From positions 1 through 64,000 of the forward strand of contig NZ_LUTR01000005.1 of assembly GCF_001597725.1 (NCBI RefSeq): DNA of 64,000 nucleotides. The letters run 5' to 3'. Under the pieces are notes generated by a model, which was not told the DNA's origin, did not search any database, and was given only the letters and a program-made list of their open reading frames with translations. Positions 46,270 to 55,591 of the stretch are shown in pieces. A program made the translations under genes and the position numbers. This stretch comes from Neptuniibacter marinus (GTDB taxonomy: Bacteria > Pseudomonadota > Gammaproteobacteria > Pseudomonadales > Balneatricaceae). The first letter of the stretch is position 1, and the number at the start of each line of letters is the position of its first letter.

Positions 46270-46980
46270 TTAGCTCGTAATGCCTTTTAAAGCAGCCGTA
46301 ATCGCAGCATAGCTCTTTTTAAGCCAAACCTTACTGCGCTGTCGCTCCATTAGGCTAAGGTGCTTAGACTCACTGTCTTTAACGTTAATAGCACCCCAGA
46401 AGCTTAAGCCTAACATATCAATTTTATTGATCGTTGATTCATGGAGCGCGGGTAGGGACATTTGACGTAGAACAGGAGCTTTAAGAGGATCGCTATTAAA
46501 ATGAGGTAATGCTTCAATACCGCTAAAATCATTACCGCAGCCATAATTCTTAACGACGATACAGTTCATTAATGCGTTGTATTTAGCAAGGAACCGATCT
46601 AATAAATTAATAGAGTCCGGTCCACCATCTACGGTGTACCAGTAAACTAACTCAATGCCCATTTCAGAACACAGTGATAATACATCATTCTCTTCTATCC
46701 AGCTTTCTAGAAAACGCTGACTTTGAGCAGGTAGATCGATCAACAGATGGACATCCTGCTCCATAGCGATCTCCATGATCGTGTCGATACTTTCAAATAG
46801 GTCAAGATTGATAGGGCGTGTGTAACCGTCGTAATAACGGGTTAACGTGGGATGGGATTGATCTGCATCTAAACCTACATAAGCAATATCATTATCAAGA
46901 AAATATTGCGATAAGGTACGGGAAAGAACGGATTTACCTACGCCGCCTTTTTCACCACCTACAAAATGAATCATGCTCAT
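46270..46980 (-). CDS. ParA/MinD-family P-loop ATPase
   Basis: The 236-residue protein has the deviant Walker A GGEKGGVGKS with its signature lysine, LDADQSHPTL as switch I, and LLIDLPAQSQ as Walker B-like. It resembles chromosomally encoded MobD/ParA-like ATPases. No parB or centromere-like repeat is seen beside it, so a role in plasmid partition is not supported. The neighbour across the convergent gap is a small basic protein. Confidence 0.8.
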   Translation of the reverse strand: MSMIHFVGGEKGGVGKSVLSRTLSQYFLDNDIAYVGLDADQSHPTLTRYYDGYTRPINLDLFESIDTIMEIAMEQDVHLLIDLPAQSQRFLESWIEENDVLSLCSEMGIELVYWYTVDGGPDSINLLDRFLAKYNALMNCIVVKNYGCGNDFSGIEALPHFNSDPLKAPVLRQMSLPALHESTINKIDMLGLSFWGAINVKDSESKHLSLMERQRSKVWLKKSYAAITAALKGITS

Positions 46981-47317
46981 TCTAGCTATTCCTTAAAAGG
47001 GACTTTAACGTCATTATTTAGAGTAAATATTAGCAATCATTAGGCCAAGCAAAAAAACGCGCTTATAGTGGTTTAACTTCCAGTTTAGGTTACTTAGGCA
47101 GTCTACATGCTTTTTGATAGTGCAGCGGATAAAAAATATCGCACCTAAATAGCTCAAAACCTACCGCACTCAAAAGATCATATTACTCTGTCATTATTTG
47201 GATTTTATGAAAATTTCCAGTCAATAAGTAGAACATCATAACTAAATATAAAAACACTTGTTTTTCATAAGGTTGCAGAAAACTAATAAGATATAAAATC
47301 ATATGGAAACATAATTT
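46981..47317. other. Gene-free stretch
   Basis: AT-rich DNA between the start of the ParA-like gene and the end of the kinase fragment. I see no gene, terminator or repeat of note. Confidence 0.4.
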
Positions 47318-47839
47318 TCAGCCATTGTTTCCTGTGTTTAAACCCTTCGACGCCGCAATTTTTATTGGAAGATGAATCACAAAACGAGTACCTCCTTCAG
47401 GCGGAGACTCCATTTTAATCTGACCATGCATTAGTTGAGTCACCCACTGATGAACAAGATGCAAGCCTAATCCTGTATGACCTATACCTCGACCACTTGT
47501 CACAAAAGGATCAAACAAACACTCTCTTAGCTCAGGGGAAACTCCCTTACCATTATCGCTTACCGATAACACAACCCATTCTTCACTAAGTTCTGTCTGT
47601 AACGTTATTTCTCCTTGCTGCATTCCTTCGGTTCCGTAAGTGATCGCATTGATAATTAAGTTTTGTAATATCTGTGATACGACACCTGGATAGCCTGTGA
47701 GTACTAAGTCTCTATTCGCTTTATTAACAACATGGGTACCCGAATTTCTTAACTTAGGCGTTAGGGTGCAGAGCAAATCACTAACCACTTGATCAAGGTT
47801 GAACTGAATAACTTCCTCATTCGCACGATCTAACGCCAA
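47318..47839 (-). pseudogene. C-terminal ATPase part of a frameshifted histidine kinase
   Basis: This 173-residue frame (starting at a TTG that is unlikely to be used) is an HATPase domain: QNLIINAITYGTEG, SVSDNGKGVSPE, FVTSGRGIGHTGLGLHLVHQWV. It is the direct continuation of the kinase at 47844-49268, which ends KRAAALIKSF. Dropping one T from the TTTT run at the stop restores SFKRLALDRANEE. So the two frames are one gene split by a single base, either a mutation, a sequencing error or a frameshift site. Confidence 0.8.
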
Positions 47840-47843
47840 CCGC

Positions 47844-49268
47844 TTAAAAGCTCTTAATTAAAGCCGCGGCTCTTTTAAGATTGTTTTCAACGAGAGCCAA
47901 GCCCTCTTCTGTGTGTTCAACATAGTCATCAAGTGCCTGCCTCGTTAAGCCATCATCTATAGATTGCTTAAGCGAACGTTGGAAACTTTGTAGACTTGAT
48001 GTGGAAATTAAGGCACCGCCAACGGGGGTATTAAGTTCATGGGCAACCCCAGCCACCATCATTCCTAAAGAGGATAGCTTCCGAGTTTCAACTAATTCAT
48101 TTTGTAATAACTGCTGTTGGGATAAGGCACTATCGAGCTCATGGTTAAGCTGTTTCAATTCATGTTTTTCTCGTGCCAGTGTTTTGGTTAATGTTTTTAG
48201 GTTTTTTTGCATAGCGAAATCGCGGAACAATATTTTCCCACCAATCAGCATGATGCATATCATAACCACTAAAGCCGGCTTAGCCGCACACCATTCAATT
48301 TGAGTCACTTTATCGGTTGGTGTACGGATAATCATATAAATACTTTCCGCAACCGCTGGGGAGCTCTCGCTGGAGAGACTGATTAGACGCGCGCTGATTA
48401 GCTCGCCGTCATAAGGCTCAAGAATGCTGTTTTTTTCCTTGTTAATATATTCCCAAAGCAGGGGGGCTTTATGTTTTAGATTATTATCTGGCTGCTGTAA
48501 GGCAGAGCCCCACTCTTTTTCTTGATTGGGATGTAACAACCAGTTTCCCCAGGCATCAACTAGCATGACCTCAGATTCAGGAGTGCTCAGTGCTCGGATC
48601 TTCTCAATAAGGGTTGTGAGATCGTAGTTGATCATCAATAAGCCGTGTCGCATCCCATATCGTTCTGTGGTTTGAAAACCAATGCGAAATACCGGCTGGA
48701 AAGGTTTAATAATCTGGCCATTTTCAATATTTAAATCTATAGGTGATATATAGATTTCTGGTGGAAAAACCTCCATTGCATTTTTAAAATAGTAACGGTG
48801 ACTTTTATCTTGTAAAGCATTATCGGGTACTATTTGGGTAGCGCCATTATTAATGTTAATTCGAACTTTTTCATGTCCCTTAGCATCCAGCCAGCGTACC
48901 TGTAAAAGGTGATCAACGGCATTACCAAACTGATTAAAAACGTTTTTTAATCTTCGCTGATTCAGCGTATTAAACAGAGACAAGCTACTTAAAAGATCGC
49001 TATCGGTTGATAGTAATCGTAAGGTGTTACGAATATCACCCAGTTCTCTATTTATATCGATCACTGCGAGTGTAATCTGCTCCTCATGCAACGCCCTTAG
49101 TTGGTCAATTTGCTCATCTTTGATCTTAGTGTAGAGCATCACACTACTGAGTAGGGCAAAGACCGTTAGCGCCGAAACAAAAAGAAGGCGTTTGTGGTTA
49201 AATTTATTAAACCATATATGAACCTCATCTAAATGTGTGCTCCCCCTGAGAGGTTTAGACGAGTTCAT
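47844..49268 (-). CDS. Membrane histidine kinase, sensor and HisKA part (frameshifted)
   Basis: The 474-residue piece has two membrane helices (about 30-47 and 325-345) around a ~280-residue periplasmic Cache-like sensor, a coiled coil, and HisKA with His in VAGVAHELNTPVGGAL. It stops at TTT TAA just where the ATPase domain should begin. The stop of the upstream EAL regulator gene overlaps this start by 4 bases, so the two are an operon and probably a signalling pair. Without a frameshift the product lacks ATP binding. Confidence 0.8.
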   Translation of the reverse strand: MNSSKPLRGSTHLDEVHIWFNKFNHKRLLFVSALTVFALLSSVMLYTKIKDEQIDQLRALHEEQITLAVIDINRELGDIRNTLRLLSTDSDLLSSLSLFNTLNQRRLKNVFNQFGNAVDHLLQVRWLDAKGHEKVRININNGATQIVPDNALQDKSHRYYFKNAMEVFPPEIYISPIDLNIENGQIIKPFQPVFRIGFQTTERYGMRHGLLMINYDLTTLIEKIRALSTPESEVMLVDAWGNWLLHPNQEKEWGSALQQPDNNLKHKAPLLWEYINKEKNSILEPYDGELISARLISLSSESSPAVAESIYMIIRTPTDKVTQIEWCAAKPALVVMICIMLIGGKILFRDFAMQKNLKTLTKTLAREKHELKQLNHELDSALSQQQLLQNELVETRKLSSLGMMVAGVAHELNTPVGGALISTSSLQSFQRSLKQSIDDGLTRQALDDYVEHTEEGLALVENNLKRAAALIKSF

Positions 49269-51475
49269 GTCGTTTGCTGCGTGTTTAGCCAGTCAATAAC
49301 TTTACTTACCGACATAGGACGTGCGAATAAATAGCCCTGTGCTACGTAGCACCCTCGGTTCAATAAATACTGGCGTTGAAGTTCAGTTTCTACACCTTCG
49401 GCTACAACAGCAAAACCAAACTGTTCACCAAGATGAAGTATCATTTCAACCACATGGTTTCCAGCGTCATTTTCACCCAGATGGTCGATAAAGCTTTTAT
49501 CGATCTTTAATGTCGTCGCTTCTAGATAAGCCACATGAGCAAGGGAAGAGTAACCTGTGCCAAAATCGTCAATACTCACCCCGAGCCCCAGATCAGAAAA
49601 CTGTTTTAAGGTTGGGTTTATCTGCTCGTAACTCAACATGGCTTGGGATTCAGTGACCTCAATATCTAACAGGTGGCCATCAAGACCACTGCGCCCAATC
49701 ATATCTAATACAGTTCTAACATAATCTTTATGATGCAGATTTGAGCAGCTGGCGTTAAATGAAATAGGGAGATCAAAGCCAGCTTTCTGAAGTAAGATTG
49801 CCGCTTCAATCGTTTGCTTTGCGGCTTCTATATCTAAATGGCTAATTAAGCCTGCGGTTTCGGCTAAAGGAATAAAACGGTCCGGTGGAATAACTTGACC
49901 ATCCGGTTTTTGCCAACGTAAGAGTGCTTCAAAACCTGTGGCTTTACCACTTCTCATATTAACTTTCGGCTGTAAAACGATAAAAAACTCATGATTATCA
50001 ATCGCAGCATGAAGGTCCATCAGTAGATGATGGCTGGCGGTGATCGACCTCATGATTTCGGGTTCATAATCGATAATCCGCTGACCTTTAATATGTGCCA
50101 TATTTGCGGTTGATTCTGATAACTGCAATATCTGTTCGGCTTTAACCTCAGTCAGTAAACTTAAATCGATCCTTGCTACCGTAAGCCGGAGTCTGTGAAT
50201 AGTGTTGTTGAGTGTGAGCCGCTGATCAATCATATGTGACAGCTTTTCTTCTGTTAGTATGCTTTTTTTATTGAATAAGATAGCGAAAGTGCAGTCGCCA
50301 GTACGGGCGATTAAGTCTTTAGGGTAAACCCCATGGATATTAAGCAACAAGGCGGTCAATAGGTCTTCGCAATAATGCTCACCAAAAGTGACCATCATGC
50401 CGGTAAAGTCATTGACGACAACAATCATCAACCGACTTTCAAGTTTCTCCTCCTTAGTCATTGCTGATAGCTCACGTAACAGCCAATTTCGGTTATAAGA
50501 TTTAAGTACTTGATCTTTATAAGCAAGGTTGGTTAGTCGGCTAACCAGCGCAACGGCGGTAAAACCACTGCTAATATTCTCGCTAAATACTTGCAGTAGA
50601 TTGATATGGCCATCGGTTAACCGCTCTCTGGAGTGAACCAAGACAATATAGTGTTTTTGATCAATATTAGGCGTATCGAAATAGAGAATAGAGGAATCCG
50701 TGCCAAATAGGTGACCACGCTTTTCTGCTGCGCAAACAAAGCCAGGGTAATACTCATCTAAATTAAGCTCGGATAATGCTTTATGGGTGGAGCCGCTATA
50801 AGCGCCGCTCGCGGCTAGCACTCGAGCATTAGAGGAAAACTGTTTACCTTGGTAAGCAAAGCAAACAATACCACCTTGTTTGATACCAATAATACGCTCA
50901 ATCTCATTGAGCACAGTTTCGGTAAAGCTTACTAGGTTTTGCTTGCTGCTGATGCTTCGTGCGGCATCAACAACCATCTGTAGTCCTTGCTTAGCTTGAA
51001 TAAGCTCGGAGAGATAGCGCCAAGTGCGAATATGGCTACTCACAACCGTATGCAGGGTATCCCGAGCTAAGTCTGATTTATTCCAATATTCATCTATATC
51101 ATACTTAGCCATTACTTCATGGCGGGGAGCCATGCCTGGTTGGCCCGTGACCAAGATAATACGCACCGCTGAATTACCTAAAACCTCGCGAATCGTGCTC
51201 GCAAGCCTCAAACCGGCATCATCTTCTTCCATAACGACATCCAGTAAAATAACACTGATGTCACTATTGCGGGAGATAATATCAGCCGCTTCACTCACTG
51301 AATTTGCAGTTAATATTTCGACGGGACGTTCATAAACAACTAAATCTTGTAGGCTATAAATCAGTGATGCCTGATAAGTCAGGTCATCCTCAACACTTAG
51401 CACTTTCCATGGCGTTACAGTGGTTTTTTTAACAGTAGAATTTTCAGAAAAATGGAATAATTCTAACTCTGACAT
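49265..51475 (-). CDS. Response regulator with DUF3369, degenerate GGDEF and EAL domains
   Basis: The 736-residue protein has a receiver (Asp 79 in VILLDVVMEEDDAG), a DUF3369-type sensor region (about 165-320), a GGDEF-like domain whose signature reads RTGDCTFAIL, so it cannot make c-di-GMP, and an EAL domain from about 500. The EAL residues look complete: FEALLRW, SFNASC, DIEVTES, SIDDFGTG, KIDKSFI, VAEGVE. It should degrade c-di-GMP when phosphorylated, probably by the coupled kinase. AAGGAT precedes the ATG. Confidence 0.88.
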   Translation of the reverse strand: MSELELFHFSENSTVKKTTVTPWKVLSVEDDLTYQASLIYSLQDLVVYERPVEILTANSVSEAADIISRNSDISVILLDVVMEEDDAGLRLASTIREVLGNSAVRIILVTGQPGMAPRHEVMAKYDIDEYWNKSDLARDTLHTVVSSHIRTWRYLSELIQAKQGLQMVVDAARSISSKQNLVSFTETVLNEIERIIGIKQGGIVCFAYQGKQFSSNARVLAASGAYSGSTHKALSELNLDEYYPGFVCAAEKRGHLFGTDSSILYFDTPNIDQKHYIVLVHSRERLTDGHINLLQVFSENISSGFTAVALVSRLTNLAYKDQVLKSYNRNWLLRELSAMTKEEKLESRLMIVVVNDFTGMMVTFGEHYCEDLLTALLLNIHGVYPKDLIARTGDCTFAILFNKKSILTEEKLSHMIDQRLTLNNTIHRLRLTVARIDLSLLTEVKAEQILQLSESTANMAHIKGQRIIDYEPEIMRSITASHHLLMDLHAAIDNHEFFIVLQPKVNMRSGKATGFEALLRWQKPDGQVIPPDRFIPLAETAGLISHLDIEAAKQTIEAAILLQKAGFDLPISFNASCSNLHHKDYVRTVLDMIGRSGLDGHLLDIEVTESQAMLSYEQINPTLKQFSDLGLGVSIDDFGTGYSSLAHVAYLEATTLKIDKSFIDHLGENDAGNHVVEMILHLGEQFGFAVVAEGVETELQRQYLLNRGCYVAQGYLFARPMSVSKVIDWLNTQQTT

Positions 51476-51723
51476 GAATAATCCTTTGTTCTAGTCAACT
51501 GCTTCGAAGCTTAGCTTAATACTATGATTTTGCAATGAATGTTAATAACAAGAAAGAGCTTCATTTTCTAACCTTCTGTTTTTAAGGTATATTTTCTCGC
51601 CCTTCAAAAATAGACATTATCGGTAAAGCGAAAGCGTTTGCTTATCAGGTGGTGATGGTTGTTTTTCATTTGCAAAACACCGACCTTAATAAAACACGTA
51701 GATCACAATGGGTAGAATAGTGA

Positions 51724-51951
51724 GGGCACAGCATCCCCGATGAAAAAGTAGAATCCCGTATTCCGCAAACCCTTAACAATATTCGCAACGCTATACCTTT
51801 ATGTGATCAGGTTCGTTTACCGGATAATTCCAGTTACACCGAACCATTCCAGCCGGTTGCAACGGTTCGCTCCAAAGGCGTTACTCTCCAAAAAGATCCA
51901 CGGCCGAACTGGATGGAAGGGATTTTAATAGACCTTATTGATACCTCTTAA
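51724..51951 (+). pseudogene. Remnant of a zeta-toxin family gene (3' end)
   Basis: An open frame of 75 residues without a start codon reads GHSIPDEKVESRIPQTLNNI, then NAIPLCDQVRLPDNSS and so on to a stop at 51949-51951. This looks like the C-terminus of zeta-toxin-like kinases (IPxEKIxSRxPRTLANIRxALPLxDExRLLDNSS). A stop codon lies directly before it, and nothing of the P-loop part is present. Its end overlaps the stop of the LysR gene. The other bases of 51476-51723 show no gene. Confidence 0.6.
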
Positions 51952-52832
51952 CCAGTTTGGCAAATGCTATTATTCTGTTTAATTGCTGCCGATAAGGCCG
52001 AAATGACTTGTAAAGGTGTATTTTCTTGCCATTTCAAGCCGATACTTCGCTCAATTTCTAGGCCCGAAACATTAATAATGCTCAGATCAGAGGGGACAAG
52101 GCTTTTCGGCGCTAAAGTGATGTTGTGACTTCTTCTTACTAATTCAAAAGCTAAGCTTTCACTTTCAGTTCTCATTTGCAAATTAAGTTTTACGCCCTCT
52201 GCTTTAAGCCTAGCTCTACCCAGCGAATCTAGCTCACAACTTGAGCGGTGTATGAAAGGGTATTTGGATAAATCCCGAATAGACATGAAGTTAGTTGTTC
52301 CAGCATAAGGGTGATCAGGCGCGACTACCGCAACCAATGGCTCTCGCCAGAGCAATTGAGTATTAGGGGTTAAGCTACCCACATTACTCAGAACAATATT
52401 TAGTCGTTTCTGGCTGAACCAGCTTTCTATCCTGTCATTTGAACCTTCCCATAAATCTAACCGAGTGTTGGAGTCATTAAGCTGGAATGCCTCTAACAGG
52501 TTAATAATAAAGTCTTGTGGTAATGTATCGAGTACCCCCAAAACCAATTTTTTTTCGTGACTAGAATCACCTAAAAACTCAGCTTGAGCTAATTCGCATT
52601 GACCAAGGATATCAATCGCTCGACGATAGAAGCCCTGTCCCTTAGGGGTTAAGCGTAATGGCCGGTTAGCTGGCCCGCTTCGGTCAAATAAAGCTCCTCC
52701 CAATTCGTCTTCTAAGGCCTTAAGACCTGCGGAGATTGACGGCTGGGAAATATGCAAACGTTCAGCCGCATTAATCGCACTACCATAATCAACAACAGCA
52801 ACAAGAAAGCGTAGGTGCTGAATTTTTATCAT
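51948..52832 (-). CDS. LysR-family transcriptional regulator
   Basis: I start at the ATG ending 52832 (MIKIQHLRFL), with GGAT seven bases upstream; the frame opens at 52850. The N-terminal helix-turn-helix is clear (AAERLHISQPSISAGLKALEDELGGALFDR) and a periplasmic-binding-like effector domain follows. It is divergent from the thioesterase and MFS genes, 97 bases apart, so it most likely controls them. The effector is unknown. Confidence 0.88.
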   Translation of the reverse strand: MIKIQHLRFLVAVVDYGSAINAAERLHISQPSISAGLKALEDELGGALFDRSGPANRPLRLTPKGQGFYRRAIDILGQCELAQAEFLGDSSHEKKLVLGVLDTLPQDFIINLLEAFQLNDSNTRLDLWEGSNDRIESWFSQKRLNIVLSNVGSLTPNTQLLWREPLVAVVAPDHPYAGTTNFMSIRDLSKYPFIHRSSCELDSLGRARLKAEGVKLNLQMRTESESLAFELVRRSHNITLAPKSLVPSDLSIINVSGLEIERSIGLKWQENTPLQVISALSAAIKQNNSICQTG

Positions 52833-52929
52833 AGAAATATCCAATAACATAAAATAAAAACAATCGAATATAATTATAATACAAATATTGTTAATTTGTG
52901 GCTATCTAGCAATTCTAGGAGTACTTATA

Positions 52930-53403
52930 ATGACGACGCTTTCTACTTTAGAATTTCTACAAAGGCATATAGAAAACAATCTGCCTATGAATGCCACAAC
53001 TGAAATGCGCTACCCGACAGCCATATCAAAACTGCTTGATTTTCGTATCATCGCTATTGCTAAAGGCCAGGCGACATTGAGTATATGTACAGACCCAAGT
53101 GTTCATGGCAATCAACAGGGGACCGTGCATGGCGGTTTACTGAGCGAGTTGGCTGATGCTGCTATTGGAACCGCTCATTCAACCGCCATACAAAAGGGTG
53201 AATCATTTACCAGTCTCGATCTCCAAATCAAGTTTTTTCGCCCTGTGTGGCAATCGACCCTTACCGCTACAGCCAGTCCTGTTCAGCGAGGGCAAATGAT
53301 AAGCCATTATCAGTGTGAGATTGCCCGTGAGAACGGTGACATGGTTGCGCTTGCGTCGGGTACCGTAATGACCTTGCGTGGGGATTCAGCGCGGGGTCGT
53401 TAG
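52930..53403 (+). CDS. PaaI-type hotdog thioesterase
   Basis: ATG at 52930 has AGGAG nine bases upstream; a longer frame to 52888 lacks a ribosome site. The 157-residue hotdog protein has GTVHGGLLSELADAAIG, the catalytic segment of PaaI-like thioesterases, and LDLQIKFFRPVW. It hydrolyses some acyl-CoA. It is 57 bases before the MFS gene and divergent from LysR. Confidence 0.85.
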   Translation: MTTLSTLEFLQRHIENNLPMNATTEMRYPTAISKLLDFRIIAIAKGQATLSICTDPSVHGNQQGTVHGGLLSELADAAIGTAHSTAIQKGESFTSLDLQIKFFRPVWQSTLTATASPVQRGQMISHYQCEIARENGDMVALASGTVMTLRGDSARGR

Positions 53404-53460
53404 CTTTAGGGCGCTTCTTAAAATGGGAATAAAAATTTAAGTTTTTAAAGTGTTTGTATT

Positions 53461-54708
53461 ATGAATAAAACAGATCGCTTGTTCACGCCCGTTCTAATCG
53501 CAGGGTGCCTTATTATATTAATCAGTTTTGCGGTTAGGTCATCCTTCGGCATATTTCAAATTCCTATTGCTGAGGAGTTTAACTGGCTCAGAGCTGACTT
53601 TTCGTTTGCTATCGCTATCCAGAACCTTTTCTGGGGAATTGGACAGCCCTTATTTGGAGCGTTGGCTGAAAAATATGGTGATAGAAAAGCAATTATTGTG
53701 GGGGCAATAACCTATGCGACAGGATTAGTCCTGTCTTCATATGCCATTACCCCAGGCCAACATCAGCTTCTTGAAATGCTGGTTGGGTTTGGTATTGCAG
53801 GTACCGGATTTGGGGTAATACTTGCAGTGGTTGGTCGTGCAGCATCGGATAAGTATCGATCTCTAGCCTTAGGTATTGCTACTGCTGCAGGTTCTGCCGG
53901 CCAAATCGTCGGGCCACCTTTGGCACAGTTCCTACTACGCGATTTTCAATGGCAATCAGTTTTTATAATCTTTGCTGTGCTTGTTTTATTATCACTCGTC
54001 GCACTCTTTTTTATGCGAGTACCGCCCCCAGAAAAAGTAGAAAAAATAGAAGAAGGCCTAGGCCAGGTTATTTATAAGGCAATAAAAGACCCAACTTTTA
54101 CGTTTATTTTTGTTGGCTTTTTCTCCTGTGGTTATCAGTTGGCATTTATTACTGCACACTTCCCAGCCTTCATTACCGAAATGTGCAGCGCTGTAGCACC
54201 GGGCAGTATCATTCAATCTTTAGGTATATCGTCAACATCAACACTGGGTGCAGCAGCTATTGCTCTTATCGGCATTTCCAATATTGGGGGCACTATCCTA
54301 GCGGGGTGGTTAGGTAATAGGTATTCCCGAAAGTATCTCCTTGCGGGTATCTATTTAATGCGAACCCTTGTTGCCGGAGCCTTTATTATTAACCCGATTA
54401 CGCCAGAGTCCGTAGTCATTTTCTCTATTCTTATGGGGGCATTGTGGTTAGCTACCGTTCCCTTAACCTCTGGGTTAATAGGGCAGATTTATGGCCTGCG
54501 TTATATGGGCACTTTATATGGTTTAGTTTTTTTCTCACATCAACTAGGCGGTTTCTTAGGTGTGTGGTTGGGCGGCTCAATGTATGACCTATACGGAAGT
54601 TATACGCTTGTATGGTGGGTTGGTATTGGAGTAGGTGCGTTCTCTGCTCTTATTCACTTACCCGTCAACGAACGCCCGTGGAAAAGTCGTCAAATCAATG
54701 CTTGTTAG
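53461..54708 (+). CDS. MFS transporter, OFA/monocarboxylate-type
   Basis: The 415-residue protein has 12 membrane helices, RSSFGIFQIPIAEEFNWLRADFS in helix 1, AEKYGDRKAI in loop 2-3 and GLVFFSHQLGGFLGVWLGG in helix 11. This fits the oxalate/formate and monocarboxylate group. With the thioesterase it makes a LysR-governed unit that may take up and process an organic acid. Last recognised core gene before the accessory region. Confidence 0.86.
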   Translation: MNKTDRLFTPVLIAGCLIILISFAVRSSFGIFQIPIAEEFNWLRADFSFAIAIQNLFWGIGQPLFGALAEKYGDRKAIIVGAITYATGLVLSSYAITPGQHQLLEMLVGFGIAGTGFGVILAVVGRAASDKYRSLALGIATAAGSAGQIVGPPLAQFLLRDFQWQSVFIIFAVLVLLSLVALFFMRVPPPEKVEKIEEGLGQVIYKAIKDPTFTFIFVGFFSCGYQLAFITAHFPAFITEMCSAVAPGSIIQSLGISSTSTLGAAAIALIGISNIGGTILAGWLGNRYSRKYLLAGIYLMRTLVAGAFIINPITPESVVIFSILMGALWLATVPLTSGLIGQIYGLRYMGTLYGLVFFSHQLGGFLGVWLGGSMYDLYGSYTLVWWVGIGVGAFSALIHLPVNERPWKSRQINAC

Positions 54709-54937
54709 GTTAGGTATTGAAAGTAAGCCAACGTAATAGACCTTGTAATGTCGCAACTGACGGAGTTGCAAGGTCAATGTTAAAACGAGAAAGTGTGTAT
54801 TATCGCAAATATTTAGTGACGGTCACAAAAATAACAACGATGGCTTACTTTATACCCGCGAAAAGATACTCTCTGCTCGCAGCGGCAAGCGACCCAGTAA
54901 AAAAATCGCCTATTAGATGATCTATTTTTCTATCTAG
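54709..54937. other. Start of accessory region; GTGACNGTCAC block
   Basis: No firm gene. A copy of the GTGACNGTCAC palindrome (54816-54826) sits 14 bases before a 26-codon frame, ATG 54840 to TGA 54920, which matches nothing known to me. The region looks like decayed mobile DNA. Confidence 0.35.
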
Positions 54938-55245
54938 CGTGAGAAGCAAGCGCGGCTATTAGACGCCTCTTTCAAGAACCCTATTTTTTCCACCGAACAA
55001 GACAGCTATCGCTGGAGCAAGTTTAAGAACTTAGATCCAGAAGTGATGTCCAATTTAGTCAAAGAGAAGGTCTTTCCGTTTATCAAAACGATTACTTCCA
55101 ACATGAAAACTAGTGGTTATCTCAGTCGCAAATGGCACCAGTGCAGATAACAACAGCTATCAGGTTAAAAACGTGTTTGACTCAGGGGAATTGGACGAAA
55201 CAGCAACGACCGAGGATTTTCGGTCGTTCGCCAATAGATGCTGGT
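54938..55245 (+). pseudogene. Remnants of a type I restriction methylase and a RhuM-like gene
   Basis: One frame reads REKQARLLDASFKNPIF, then TEQDSYRWSKFKNLDPEVMS and KVFPFIKTI, the N-terminal style of HsdM (RWSxFKxLDPExMxxLVxxxVFPFIK). It breaks after TSGYLS. Another frame from about 55108 reads NNSYQVKNVFDSGELDETAT, like the start of RhuM-family proteins, which are often inserted in type I operons. Both are short and lack starts. So this is debris of an older restriction system next to the live one at 60609. Confidence 0.55.
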
Positions 55246-55591
55246 AATGACCAGAAGGATAGGGGAGGAATGACGCGCTTGGAGGGTATTATTCGCTGCG
55301 CTCACTTGGGCCGTCAAAGATCCGTTCTCTTGCATCCTAAGCGGTATGACCAGAATTGGCGTTACTTGTTTTCAAAACAAATTAGCCCTTTCTTTTAATT
55401 CTATTGGCCAGAGTTTTTACTGTAATGAGTCGAGTACCTATGATGCGCCAAGCGTTTGTTTTCCTTGGACAGGATTTAGATCGAGCTATCTGCGCCCTCG
55501 ACAACGATCTTTTGACGGACGACGCGGCTCTCAAAGGTAACGATTCTTGGCCAACATTAAGCACGCCCTTACCTCATTGGATGGAACATTC
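55246..55591. other. Unassigned accessory DNA
   Basis: Short overlapping frames occur on both strands (for example 55404-55595 plus, 55382-55564 minus), but none has a good ribosome site or a family resemblance. Probably decayed sequence. Confidence 0.35.

Noticed and set aside
46270-46980. Plasmid partition locus at the ParA-like gene
   Set aside because: No parB-like gene and no iterated centromere-like repeats are seen nearby; a lone chromosomal ATPase fits better.
54717-54920. 67-codon plus-strand frame after the MFS gene
   Set aside because: No ribosome site or known motif, and it spans the palindrome block; more likely non-coding or decayed.
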